DNA of 55,936 nt from positions 1 to 55,936 of the forward strand of contig JADGHX010000008.1 of NCBI GenBank assembly GCA_019683695.1. Reading direction: 5' to 3'. A program made the translations under genes and the position numbers. Within the stretch, counting starts at the first letter, position 1; every line of letters begins with the position of its first letter. Positions 48,461-55,936 of this stretch are shown piece by piece. The notes under the pieces are model-generated. The model had not been told where the DNA came from. It saw nothing but the letters and a program-made list of their open reading frames with translations, and did no database searches. Origin of the DNA: Steroidobacteraceae bacterium. GTDB taxonomy: Bacteria; Pseudomonadota; Gammaproteobacteria; Steroidobacterales; Steroidobacteraceae.

Positions 48461-48652
48461 ATGAGCCCACCACGCGTCAAGTGCCCCACCTGCGGGCGGC
48501 AGATCGAATGGTCCGAGCAGGCGCCGTTTCGCCCCTTCTGCAGCGAGCGGTGCAAGCTCATCGATCTGGGCGCCTGGCTCTCCGAGCAGCGCGCCATCCC
48601 CGGCGACACGCCTGCGCCCTCGGGCGACGAGATTCCGCCCGAAGAGCGCTGA
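48461..48652 (+). CDS. yacG: DNA gyrase inhibitor YacG (zinc-binding)
   Basis: 63-aa protein that binds GyrB and blocks DNA binding in E. coli. Four zinc-ligand cysteines in KCPTC (8, 11) and FCSERC (27, 31), then [11 protein letters not shown], the family's C-terminal helix, and an acidic tail. ATG 48461. The 170 nt upstream to zapD show no gene. Confidence 0.93.
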   Translation: MSPPRVKCPTCGRQIEWSEQAPFRPFCSERCKLIDLGAWLSEQRAIPGDTPAPSGDEIPPEER

Positions 48653-48676
48653 GCTGAGCCCGCTCGCCTGCGCGCG

Positions 48677-50887
48677 TCAGCTCGTGGGCACCGGCATCTG
48701 CAGAGCATGGGCGACGAACGCCAGCTGATCGGCAAAGTCCTCGATCTGCATCCACACGGGCTTGCCGGCGCCGTGACCGGCCCGCGTCTCCACGCGGATG
48801 AGGATCGGGTTCGGGCAGCTCTGGGCGTATTGCAGGGCCGCCGCGAACTTGTAGCTATGCCAGGGCACGACGCGATCGTCGTGATCCGCTGTGGTGATCA
48901 GCGTGGGCGGATAGCACTTGCCGGGCTTTGCGTTGTGGTACGGGGAATAGGCGTACTGCGCCTTGAAGTCCTCGGGGTTCTCGCTGAGCCCGTAGTCCGT
49001 TGACCACTGGCGCGCGTTCGCGCTCGCCGTGTGATAGCGGAGCATGTCCAGCACACCCACCGCCGGCAACGCCGCCGCGAACAGGTCCGGCCGCTGCACC
49101 AACGTCGCCCCCACAAGCAACCCGCCGTTGCTGCGGCCGTGGATCGCAAGTCGCTTGGGGTTGGTGTACCGCTCGGCAATGAGGTACTCGGCCGCGGCGA
49201 TGAAATCGTCGAACACGTTTTGCTTGTGGTTGCGCGTGCCCGCCAGGTGCCAGGCCTTGCCGTACTCGCCACCGCCGCGCAGGTTCGCCTCCGCGAAGAC
49301 GCCGCCGAGCTCCAGCCAGGCGAGCACCTGTGCGCGGAAGGTGGGCGTGGCGGAGATGTTGAAGCCGCCGTACCCGTAGAGCAGCACGGGCTGATTGCCG
49401 TCCTTCTTCATGTCACGCCGATGCGTGATGAACATGGGGACGCGCGTGCCGTCCTTGCTCTGATAGAACACCTGCTCGGTGACGTACACGTCCGTCTTCG
49501 CTGGCAGGTGCGGCGTGCGCCACTCGTCCGCCTTGTTCGCACGCGGGTCGTAGTGATAGATCGCGGCAGGGGTGACGTAGTCGGCGTACGAGAAGAAGGT
49601 TTCCTGGTCCGCGGACTCGCCTTCGAATCCGCTCACGGTGCCGATGCCCGGCAGCGGCACCTCGCCCACGAGCCGACCGTTGGTTTCATAAAGACGGACG
49701 AGGCCGTGCGCGTCCTTCACGTAGTTGGCGATGAGCCGGCCGCCCACCAGATGCACGCTCTCGAGCGAGATATCCGCCTCGGGAATCACCGTGCGCCAGG
49801 CCGAGGGGTCGGGCCGGTTCACGTTCACGCGGATGACGCGGCCCCGTTCCGCGGCGTTCGTGGTGTAGAAGTAGAGCTCGTCGCCCTGGGACCCGACGAA
49901 ATAGTAGAGCGCATCCCACTTCGAGAAGAGCGGCTTCGCACGCGCGCCGGACTTGCGCAGGTCCAGCACATCCACGCCGTTCGCCAGATCGCCTTCGTTC
50001 AGCGTGATGATGAGATAGCGCCCGTCCTCGGTGACCGTGCCCTGCGGCACGTGCGTCGGGTGGTTCGTCACGCGGTAGACGAGCGTGTCCTGATTCTGGG
50101 GCTGGCCGAGCTTGTGGAAGTACACGTCGGGCCGGCCCGCGTCGTCGCCCCGGCTATCCTCGGGCGCATTCTTTCGCGCGGGATATCGACTGTAGTACAC
50201 GCCGGAGCCGTCCCGCGCCCACGACACGCCCCAGAACTTCGTGTGATTCAGGGTATCCGGCAGGTCCTCGCCGGTGTCGGCGCGGCGGAATTTCCAGATC
50301 TGCCAGTCCGTGCCGCCGTCGGACACCGCGTACGCCACGACCTTGCCGTCCGGGCTCGGCGTGAAGTCCGACAGGGCGATCGTCGCATCCTGGCTTGCGG
50401 TGTTCGGATCGAAGATCGGCTTGCCGAGCGAGGTGAGCGAATCCGTCACGTACAACACGCTCTGGTTCTGCGTACCGTCGTTCCGGGTGAAGTAATAGTA
50501 CTTACCGGCTTTGCGCGGAATGCCGAACCGCTCGTAGTTCCACAGCGCCGTCAGACGCTCCTTCAGCCACGGCCGTGCGGGCAGCGCCTCCAGGCGCGGC
50601 TGACTCAGCGCGTTCTGCGCTTCGACCCAGCGACGCGTGGCCTCGGAATCGAGATCCTCCAGCCAGCGGTAGGGATCCGCCACCTGCGTGCCGTGGTAGT
50701 TGTCCACCACGTTGCCGCGCTCGGTTTGCGGATAAACGGGTGGAGTCTCCCAAAGCGAGGCCCCACTCGGGCCCATGGAGCCGCCGGCGGAGGCATCGCT
50801 TCCACCCGCGCCGCCTGAGCAAGCTGCGAGGAGTGCGGTGGCAAGACACAACGGGAGGGTCAGGCGGTAGCTCGGACGGTGTTTCAT
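48677..50887 (-). CDS. prolyl oligopeptidase family lipoprotein (S9A)
   Basis: Serine peptidase that cuts short peptides after proline. 736 aa. The signal peptide ends in a lipobox (TALLAACSGG), so it is probably membrane-anchored in the periplasm; Gly/Ser-rich linker, then the seven-bladed propeller beginning at DPYRWLEDLDSEATRRWVEAQN. The catalytic alpha/beta-hydrolase domain has GGFNISATP, FAEANLRGGGEYG, the nucleophile GRSNGGLLVG (Ser586), the Asp region TTADHDDRVVPWHS and His in TRAGHGAGKP. ATG 50887 begins the signal peptide; the longer open frame crosses into the divergent promoter region. Divergent from another S9 peptidase at 51026. Confidence 0.93.
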   Translation of the reverse strand: MKHRPSYRLTLPLCLATALLAACSGGAGGSDASAGGSMGPSGASLWETPPVYPQTERGNVVDNYHGTQVADPYRWLEDLDSEATRRWVEAQNALSQPRLEALPARPWLKERLTALWNYERFGIPRKAGKYYYFTRNDGTQNQSVLYVTDSLTSLGKPIFDPNTASQDATIALSDFTPSPDGKVVAYAVSDGGTDWQIWKFRRADTGEDLPDTLNHTKFWGVSWARDGSGVYYSRYPARKNAPEDSRGDDAGRPDVYFHKLGQPQNQDTLVYRVTNHPTHVPQGTVTEDGRYLIITLNEGDLANGVDVLDLRKSGARAKPLFSKWDALYYFVGSQGDELYFYTTNAAERGRVIRVNVNRPDPSAWRTVIPEADISLESVHLVGGRLIANYVKDAHGLVRLYETNGRLVGEVPLPGIGTVSGFEGESADQETFFSYADYVTPAAIYHYDPRANKADEWRTPHLPAKTDVYVTEQVFYQSKDGTRVPMFITHRRDMKKDGNQPVLLYGYGGFNISATPTFRAQVLAWLELGGVFAEANLRGGGEYGKAWHLAGTRNHKQNVFDDFIAAAEYLIAERYTNPKRLAIHGRSNGGLLVGATLVQRPDLFAAALPAVGVLDMLRYHTASANARQWSTDYGLSENPEDFKAQYAYSPYHNAKPGKCYPPTLITTADHDDRVVPWHSYKFAAALQYAQSCPNPILIRVETRAGHGAGKPVWMQIEDFADQLAFVAHALQMPVPTS

Positions 50888-51025
50888 CCCTACACTCGCG
50901 TGCGGAATCGGGGGCCGGCAGTATAGTTCATGGGCAAAGCCTCCGTTGCCGGCCACACCACGCGTGATCCCGCGGGCCGCACGGCGCGGCGAATGTGAAC
51001 AGCCCCGGCGGAAAGATCCAGACAC

Positions 51026-53353
51026 ATGACCGCACGACTCACCGCGCCCTGCGCACTGCTCATCCTGTCAGGCTTCGTCTCGACCCTTGCGGATGCCGAA
51101 ATGTTGACGATTGAACGTATGTTCGCCGCGCCGGACCTCTCCGGCGCCAGTCTGCGCAATCCGCGCATCTCGCCGGACGGACGCTATGTCGCCTACCTGC
51201 GCGGCGGCGAAGAGAACAAGGACAGGCTGGACCTCTGGGCGTTCGACGTCCCCGCGAAGAAGCACACCCGCCTCGTGGAAGCGGCGCGCCTGGTTCCGAA
51301 GGAGCGGCCGCTCTCTGCGGAAGAGGAGCAGCGCCGCGAGCGGCAGCGCACCTCCTCTCTTTCCGGCATTCTCGAGTACGAGTTTTCTCCGGACTCGCGG
51401 CTGCTGCTGGTTCCGCTTGGCGGCGACTTGTACGTCTACGATCTGCGCGCGAAGCCCGAGTCGGCCGTGCGCCGCATCACCACCACCGAAAGCTTCGAGA
51501 CGGATGCGCATTTCTCGCCCGGCGGGCGGTACGTGAGCTTCATCCGCGACCAGAACCTCGTGGTGTACGACCTCACGAGCGGCACGGAGCGACAGATCAC
51601 TCGCGATGGCGGCGGGCTCGTGAGCTACGGAACGGCGGAGTTCATCGCGCAGGAAGAAATGAATCGGGACACCGGCTACTGGTGGTCCCCGGACGATCGG
51701 CGCATCGCGTTCACGCGAGTGGATGAGTCACCCGTGGCCGAGGTTGAGCGATTCGAGATTTATGCGGACGAGGTGAAGGTGGTGAAGCAGCGCTACCCGG
51801 CAGCGGGTGCGCGCAACGCCCTCGTCCAGTTGTTCGTTGCTGAGCTCGAAGGCGATGACCGGGCCGTGCAAATGGATCTGGGTGCCGACCCAGACATCTA
51901 TCTCGCGCGGGTGGACTGGTTCCCGGACGGGAACACACTCGCTGTCCAGCGCCAGAGCCGAGACCAGAAGACGCTCTCGTTGCTGCGGCTGGATGCGCGT
52001 AGCGGCCGCGCCACCGAGCTCGTGACCGAGCGTAGCGATACGTGGGTGGACCTGAACAGCGAGCTTACGCTGCTCAAGTCGTCACCCCAGTTCATCTGGG
52101 CATCCCGACGCACGGGGCACACGCACCTGTATCTGTACGGAAACGACGGCAAGCTGGTGCGCGCGCTCACGCAGGGGGACTGGGATGTCGTTGGCGACGC
52201 CGGCGAGCGCGCGATACGCGGCGTGGATGAACGCAACGGCATCGTCTACTTCGTCGCCAATGCGGAGACACCACTCGAGCGACATCTCTATTCGGTTTCG
52301 CTGGATGGCAAGGCCGTGCCGAAGAAGATCACGCAGGACGCCGGCTGGCACAGCATCACGATGTCACGCGATGCGCGTGTGTTTCTGGACACCTTTTCCA
52401 CCCCGGAGCGCCCGCCTTCGCTGACCCTGCGCTCGGCGCGTGGCGATACGCTCTCCGTGCTCGTCGAAAATGCGCTTACGAGTGAGCATCCCTATGCGCC
52501 GTATGTCAGCGAACATGTGCCGACAGAGTTCGGCACGCTGAAAGCGCGAGACGGGCAGACGCTCTATTACCAGCTATTGAAGCCTCGCAATCTCGTCCCG
52601 GGTGAGCGCTATCCGGTCATCGTAGACGTGTACGGTGGGCCCGGTGTGCAGCGCGTGCGCCGCGCGTGGGGTGGATATCCCCGAGGCAACGAAGGCTTCT
52701 TCCGGCAGTACCTTGTGCAGCACGGGTATGTCGTGTTCACCCTGGACAACCGCGGCAGCGGGTTCCGCGGTGTGCAATTCGAGAGCGCGCTGTACAAGCA
52801 CATGGGCAGCGTCGAAGTGCAGGATCAGGTCACCGGCGTCGAGTTCCTGAAGACCCTGCCCTACGTTGACCCGAGCCGAATCGGCGTTTTCGGCTGGAGC
52901 TACGGCGGCTACATGGCGCTCATGTGCATGATGCAGGCCCCTGACATATTCGCCGCCGGCGTCGCCGGCGCGCCCGTCACGGACTGGCGCCTCTACGACA
53001 CGCACTACACCGAGCGCTTCATGAGCACGCCCCAGGAAAACCCGGAGGGCTACAAGTCCGGCAACGTGCTCACGTATGCGCCCAACCTGCGCGGGCCCTT
53101 GCTCATCATGCACGGCATGGCGGACGACAACGTGCTCTTCACGCACAGCACCGCCCTCTTCAAGCGCCTGCAGGATCTGAATAAGCCCTTCGACATGATG
53201 ACCTACCCCGGTAGCAAGCACGGCATGCTCCGGCATGCCGACACGGGCCCGCACGCCTATCACACGATCACGCGCTTCTTCGATACTCACCTGAAGCCCC
53301 AAACGCGCACGCCTACAGCGCTGCCCACCTCCTCTCTCCAGCGCACACCGTAA
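51026..53353 (+). CDS. S9B dipeptidyl-peptidase IV-like serine peptidase
   Basis: Secreted or periplasmic exopeptidase that removes Xaa-Pro dipeptides. 775 aa with signal peptide (CALLILSGFVSTLADA). Propeller domain (about 25-500) with DPP-IV signature segments EFIAQEEMNRDTGYWWSPDDRRIAFTRVDE (the Glu-Glu pair that binds the substrate amino terminus). Hydrolase domain: YGGPGVQRV, GWSYGGYMALM (Ser625), LIMHGMADDNVLFTHS (Asp) and PGSKHGML (His). ATG 51026 heads the signal peptide. The 138-nt divergent region with the S9A gene holds both promoters; no clear operator seen. Confidence 0.93.
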   Translation: MTARLTAPCALLILSGFVSTLADAEMLTIERMFAAPDLSGASLRNPRISPDGRYVAYLRGGEENKDRLDLWAFDVPAKKHTRLVEAARLVPKERPLSAEEEQRRERQRTSSLSGILEYEFSPDSRLLLVPLGGDLYVYDLRAKPESAVRRITTTESFETDAHFSPGGRYVSFIRDQNLVVYDLTSGTERQITRDGGGLVSYGTAEFIAQEEMNRDTGYWWSPDDRRIAFTRVDESPVAEVERFEIYADEVKVVKQRYPAAGARNALVQLFVAELEGDDRAVQMDLGADPDIYLARVDWFPDGNTLAVQRQSRDQKTLSLLRLDARSGRATELVTERSDTWVDLNSELTLLKSSPQFIWASRRTGHTHLYLYGNDGKLVRALTQGDWDVVGDAGERAIRGVDERNGIVYFVANAETPLERHLYSVSLDGKAVPKKITQDAGWHSITMSRDARVFLDTFSTPERPPSLTLRSARGDTLSVLVENALTSEHPYAPYVSEHVPTEFGTLKARDGQTLYYQLLKPRNLVPGERYPVIVDVYGGPGVQRVRRAWGGYPRGNEGFFRQYLVQHGYVVFTLDNRGSGFRGVQFESALYKHMGSVEVQDQVTGVEFLKTLPYVDPSRIGVFGWSYGGYMALMCMMQAPDIFAAGVAGAPVTDWRLYDTHYTERFMSTPQENPEGYKSGNVLTYAPNLRGPLLIMHGMADDNVLFTHSTALFKRLQDLNKPFDMMTYPGSKHGMLRHADTGPHAYHTITRFFDTHLKPQTRTPTALPTSSLQRTP

Positions 53354-53630
53354 CCACGCGCAGTGCCGGCGTCTGACGACGCGTAGGCGGGCACGACGTG
53401 GTCACGGTCGCAGCGGGTGGCAGCGCGTCTACGTTCGTTGGCTGCGCTGCATTGAGGGTGTGCGCGGGTGCGGCGCGTGTTGCTCGCGTTGGTGCAGTGT
53501 TCTGCGCGGGGGCTGGAGCGCGTGGCGCGCGCTGCTTCAAGGACGCCAGCTTGGCACGAGGTCCCCACGTAGGTGGCCGCGCGCATATGCTTGCAGACCA
53601 CAAAGCCGCGATCGCGGCAAGGGGGCATCG

Positions 53631-54551
53631 ATGCAGCAGGTGGCGGAGGGTTTGCAGTTCCCGGAGGGGCCCATCGCGATGAGCGACGGGTCGGTGGTGC
53701 TCGTGGAAATTCGCCGGGGCACGCTGACACGTGTGTTGCCCGACGGCCGCTGCGAGGTGCTGGCCGAGCTCGGCGGCGGGCCGAACGGCGCGGCCATCGG
53801 GCCGGACGGGGCCGTCTACGTGTGCAACAACGGGAACGCGTGGGGGTGGGAACCCGGGCCGCTTCACCTGCCCGGCGGGCCGGTGCCCGGGTACACCACG
53901 GGCAGCATTCAGCGCGTGGACTTGCGCACGGGCGAGGTGCGCACGGGCGAGGTGCGCACGCTCTATGACTCCTGCGACGGCAAGCCCCTGAACAGCCCGA
54001 ACGACATCGTTTTCGATCGCACGGGCGGGTTCTGGTTTACGTGTCTCGGGTATCACGATGGAGACTGCCGCCGCTATGGCGGCGTGTACTACGCGCGTCC
54101 CGACGGATCCCGGATCACGTGCTGGCGCGGGCAGCAGATCTCGCCGAACGGGATCGGGCTGTCGCCCGATGAGCGCACGCTCTACATGGCGGATTGCATG
54201 ATGGGCCGGCTGTATGCGTTCGATCTTCCTTCACCGGGAGTGATGGCACCGCAGACGTCCATGGCGCCGGGGCGCGTGGTGTGTCAGCTGCCAGGCTTTC
54301 AGTGGCTGGACAGCATGGCGGTGGAAGCGTCGGGGCGCGTTTGCGTGGCAACGTTGTGGAATAGCGGCATCACCGTGTTCTCGCCCGACGATGGCGCGTA
54401 TGAGCATGTGCCGTTTCCGGATGCAGTGACCACGAACATCTGCTTCGGTGGGGCTGATATGCGGGACGCTTGGGTCACGTGCTCGAGCACGGGCCGATTG
54501 TTCAAGTGTCGATGGCCCCGCGCGGGCTTGAAGCTTGCCTTCAACGCCTGA
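53631..54551 (+). CDS. SMP-30/gluconolactonase/LRE family protein
   Basis: Six-bladed propeller hydrolase-like protein, 306 aa, probably a lactonase; substrate unknown. Motifs: LQFPEGPIAMSDGSVVLVEI (metal-site Glu), GGPNGAAIGPDGAVYVCNN (metal-site Asn), NSPNDIVFDRTGGFWFT (Asn/Asp), and ISPNGIGLSPDERTLYMAD (Asp). ATG 53631 has AAGGGGG upstream and begins the first blade; the open frame extends a further 57 codons but reads as GC-rich noise. A tandem 15-bp duplication near the middle adds TGEVR. No signal peptide. The 277 nt after the DPP gene contain no supported gene. Convergent with the flippase, 10 nt apart. Confidence 0.88.
   Translation: MQQVAEGLQFPEGPIAMSDGSVVLVEIRRGTLTRVLPDGRCEVLAELGGGPNGAAIGPDGAVYVCNNGNAWGWEPGPLHLPGGPVPGYTTGSIQRVDLRTGEVRTGEVRTLYDSCDGKPLNSPNDIVFDRTGGFWFTCLGYHDGDCRRYGGVYYARPDGSRITCWRGQQISPNGIGLSPDERTLYMADCMMGRLYAFDLPSPGVMAPQTSMAPGRVVCQLPGFQWLDSMAVEASGRVCVATLWNSGITVFSPDDGAYEHVPFPDAVTTNICFGGADMRDAWVTCSSTGRLFKCRWPRAGLKLAFNA
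53924..53960 (+). repeat. 15-bp tandem duplication within the SMP-30 gene
   Basis: GCGCACGGGCGAGGT occurs at 53924-53938 and 53939-53953, with seven more bases of a third copy. In frame, it repeats RTGEVRTGEVRT in what is likely a surface loop. Confidence 0.85.
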
Positions 54552-54561
54552 GAGCCGGTGG

Positions 54562-55936
54562 TCACACACCTCCGGGGCGAGGCCGCCGCAGCACGCTGGT
54601 CGCCAGTTCGCGTGGTATCGCACCGGTCAGCGCCAGCAGGGCGACGTACACGCCGCCGCCCAGCGCCATGGCCAGGAGCCACGGAAGTTGCAGCCCTGCC
54701 AGCAGCCACAGCGCCACCGCACCGACCACAGCCGCAAAGGCCGTTCTCAACGCGCTGGAGCAGCGCGGCCAGGGTCGGCCGGCGCGACGCAAGCCCAACG
54801 CCATTCCCGCGAGCACACCGGCTTCCGCAATGGCCGTCCCCGTCGCCGCGCCCACGAGCGAAAAGCGCGGGATCAGCACGAAATACGCAACCAGCGCAGC
54901 GGCGCACGCACACGCATCCGCGATCAGCACCTGCCGCGAGCGATCCAGAGCGATGAGCGCAAAGCGCAGCACCATCGAAAGCGCCGCGAGCAGCACGGCG
55001 AGGGACAGGATCATCAGCGCCGGCGCGCCCGCCGCAAACGCCTCGCCCGAAATGAACGTGAGAATCTCGCGCGAAAAGAAGAGCAAAACCAGCATGCAGC
55101 CCAGCCCGAACATGAGCATCGCATCGAGCGCGTGCGCGAGCAGCCGATCGAAGCCCTCGCCAGCCGATGAGGCGGCGTCCACTTCGCGCGCGGCCGCGGC
55201 CGTGAGCAGCGGCATCATCAGCCCCGCAAAGAGATAAGGCAGCGAGGTGATCAGCTCGAACATCTTCGTCGGCACGCCATAGAGGCCGACATCCGCCGCC
55301 GGCTGGAACAGCGACAGCAGGAGCGTGTCCCCTCGCAGCATCGTCATGCTGAAGATGTGCGACCCGGCCAGCGGAAGCCCCGCCACCACGGACCGCCGCC
55401 AGATGCCCAGCTCGAAGCGAGGCCGGAACGGCACGAGCTGCCGTGCGAGCGTCCAGGAGACGGTGAGCGTCAGCACCGCACCAAGCAGCGTTGCGGCGAG
55501 CATGGCCTGCACACCCGCGTCCCAAAATGACAACACCCACACGGCGCCGAGACTGGCGATGGCCCCGGAAGCCTGGGCGATGGCATCCCCGCCCTGCCTC
55601 ATCGTGCGCTGGAACACAGCGATGAGGAATTCACTTCCCTGAATGGCCGTGTAGATCAGCGCACCCAAAAAGATACCGCGCTTCACTTCGACGTCGTACG
55701 GCAGCAACAGGCCGACGAAGCTTGCCGCGAGCAGCACCGCCGCGGTGGTCACAAGCCGCAGCATCAACGCGTTGCCGGCGACGCGGGCCACATCCGCGCC
55801 CGGCCGCGACATCTCGCGCAACCCCACGAGATACATCCCCAGGTCTGCGAGCACGCTCGCGAACGCGCTGTACGTGAGAACGGTGCGGTAGTACCCGAAC
55901 TCCTGGGGCCCGAGCGCGCGCGTCAGCACCATGATG
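54562..55936 (-). CDS. Wzx-like oligosaccharide flippase, N-terminus beyond window
   Basis: MOP-superfamily exporter (polysaccharide biosynthesis protein) that flips lipid-linked oligosaccharides across the inner membrane. About 457 residues are in the window, with 12 or so hydrophobic helices. They begin within the typical first-loop motif VLTRALGPQEFGYYRTVLTYSAFASVLADLGM, which normally lies about 20-25 residues from the start, so the true start is upstream of 55936. Other typical parts are PLAGSHIFSMTMLRGDTLLLSLF and VGLYGVPTKMFELI. Its substrate may be the glycan handled by the 33-41 kb operon, but distance and opposite strand make that only a possibility. It may belong to a glycan cluster outside the window. 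Confidence 0.87.
   Translation of the reverse strand, partial: IMVLTRALGPQEFGYYRTVLTYSAFASVLADLGMYLVGLREMSRPGADVARVAGNALMLRLVTTAAVLLAASFVGLLLPYDVEVKRGIFLGALIYTAIQGSEFLIAVFQRTMRQGGDAIAQASGAIASLGAVWVLSFWDAGVQAMLAATLLGAVLTLTVSWTLARQLVPFRPRFELGIWRRSVVAGLPLAGSHIFSMTMLRGDTLLLSLFQPAADVGLYGVPTKMFELITSLPYLFAGLMMPLLTAAAAREVDAASSAGEGFDRLLAHALDAMLMFGLGCMLVLLFFSREILTFISGEAFAAGAPALMILSLAVLLAALSMVLRFALIALDRSRQVLIADACACAAALVAYFVLIPRFSLVGAATGTAIAEAGVLAGMALGLRRAGRPWPRCSSALRTAFAAVVGAVALWLLAGLQLPWLLAMALGGGVYVALLALTGAIPRELATSVLRRPRPGGV

Noticed and set aside
53460-53630. 57-codon N-terminal extension of the SMP-30 protein
   Set aside because: Ala/Cys/Arg-rich noise without a signal peptide; a strong ribosome site precedes ATG 53631.

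Overview
The window is a GC-rich, densely coded chromosomal segment of a gammaproteobacterium. Gene order and family content point to the Xanthomonadales/Nevskiales/Steroidobacter side of the class: bamD diverging from rluD-pgeF-clpB; sucC-sucD beside pilS-pilR; pilA-pilB-pilC-pilD-coaE-zapD-yacG. The taxonomic placement is an inference from synteny and protein families, not from a marker gene. I saw no rRNA, tRNA or CRISPR array.

Layout. 1-6.4 kb: a partial lipase-like hydrolase diverging from the tamA-tamB outer-membrane assembly pair. 6.7-9.3 kb: two tandem secreted TIGR03118-type paralogues with proline-rich linkers. 9.4-18.3 kb (minus strand): aspS, a DUF502 membrane protein, an FmdB-type zinc ribbon, clpB with a sigma-32-like promoter, a ZIP metal transporter, pgeF and rluD. 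18.6-23.4 kb: bamD, then nadE, sucD and sucC on the minus strand. SucD carries an unusual histone-like basic tail of about 129 residues. 23.7-26.7 kb: the pilS-pilR two-component system.

26.8-41.4 kb is an accessory, envelope-glycan-like block wedged between pilSR and pilA. It holds a GT-C-type membrane protein and a membrane sulfatase/phosphotransferase gene cut by an intact IS21-family element (5-bp target duplication; removing the element restores the reading frame exactly). It then holds a tight five-gene operon: two tandem STT3/AglB-like (oligosaccharyltransferase-like) proteins, another polytopic protein, GtrA, and an FAD oxidoreductase. I regard the STT3-like pair as the most interesting content.

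41.4-46.7 kb: pilA, preceded by a textbook sigma-54 promoter and six helically phased TGACG/CGTCA elements (probable PilR sites), then pilB, pilC and pilD. 46.8-48.7 kb: coaE, zapD, yacG. 48.7-53.4 kb: two divergent S9 peptidases (a prolyl oligopeptidase lipoprotein and a DPP-IV-like enzyme). 53.6-55.9 kb: an SMP-30 family protein and a partial Wzx-like flippase running off the window.

How it may fit together. PilS/PilR and sigma-54 drive pilA; PilB, PilC and PilD build the type IV pilus. The block between the two pilus halves looks like lipid-linked glycan handling with STT3-like transferases. Modification of the pilus or another surface protein is therefore a reasonable hypothesis, but PilA has no N-x-S/T sequon and nothing here proves the acceptor.
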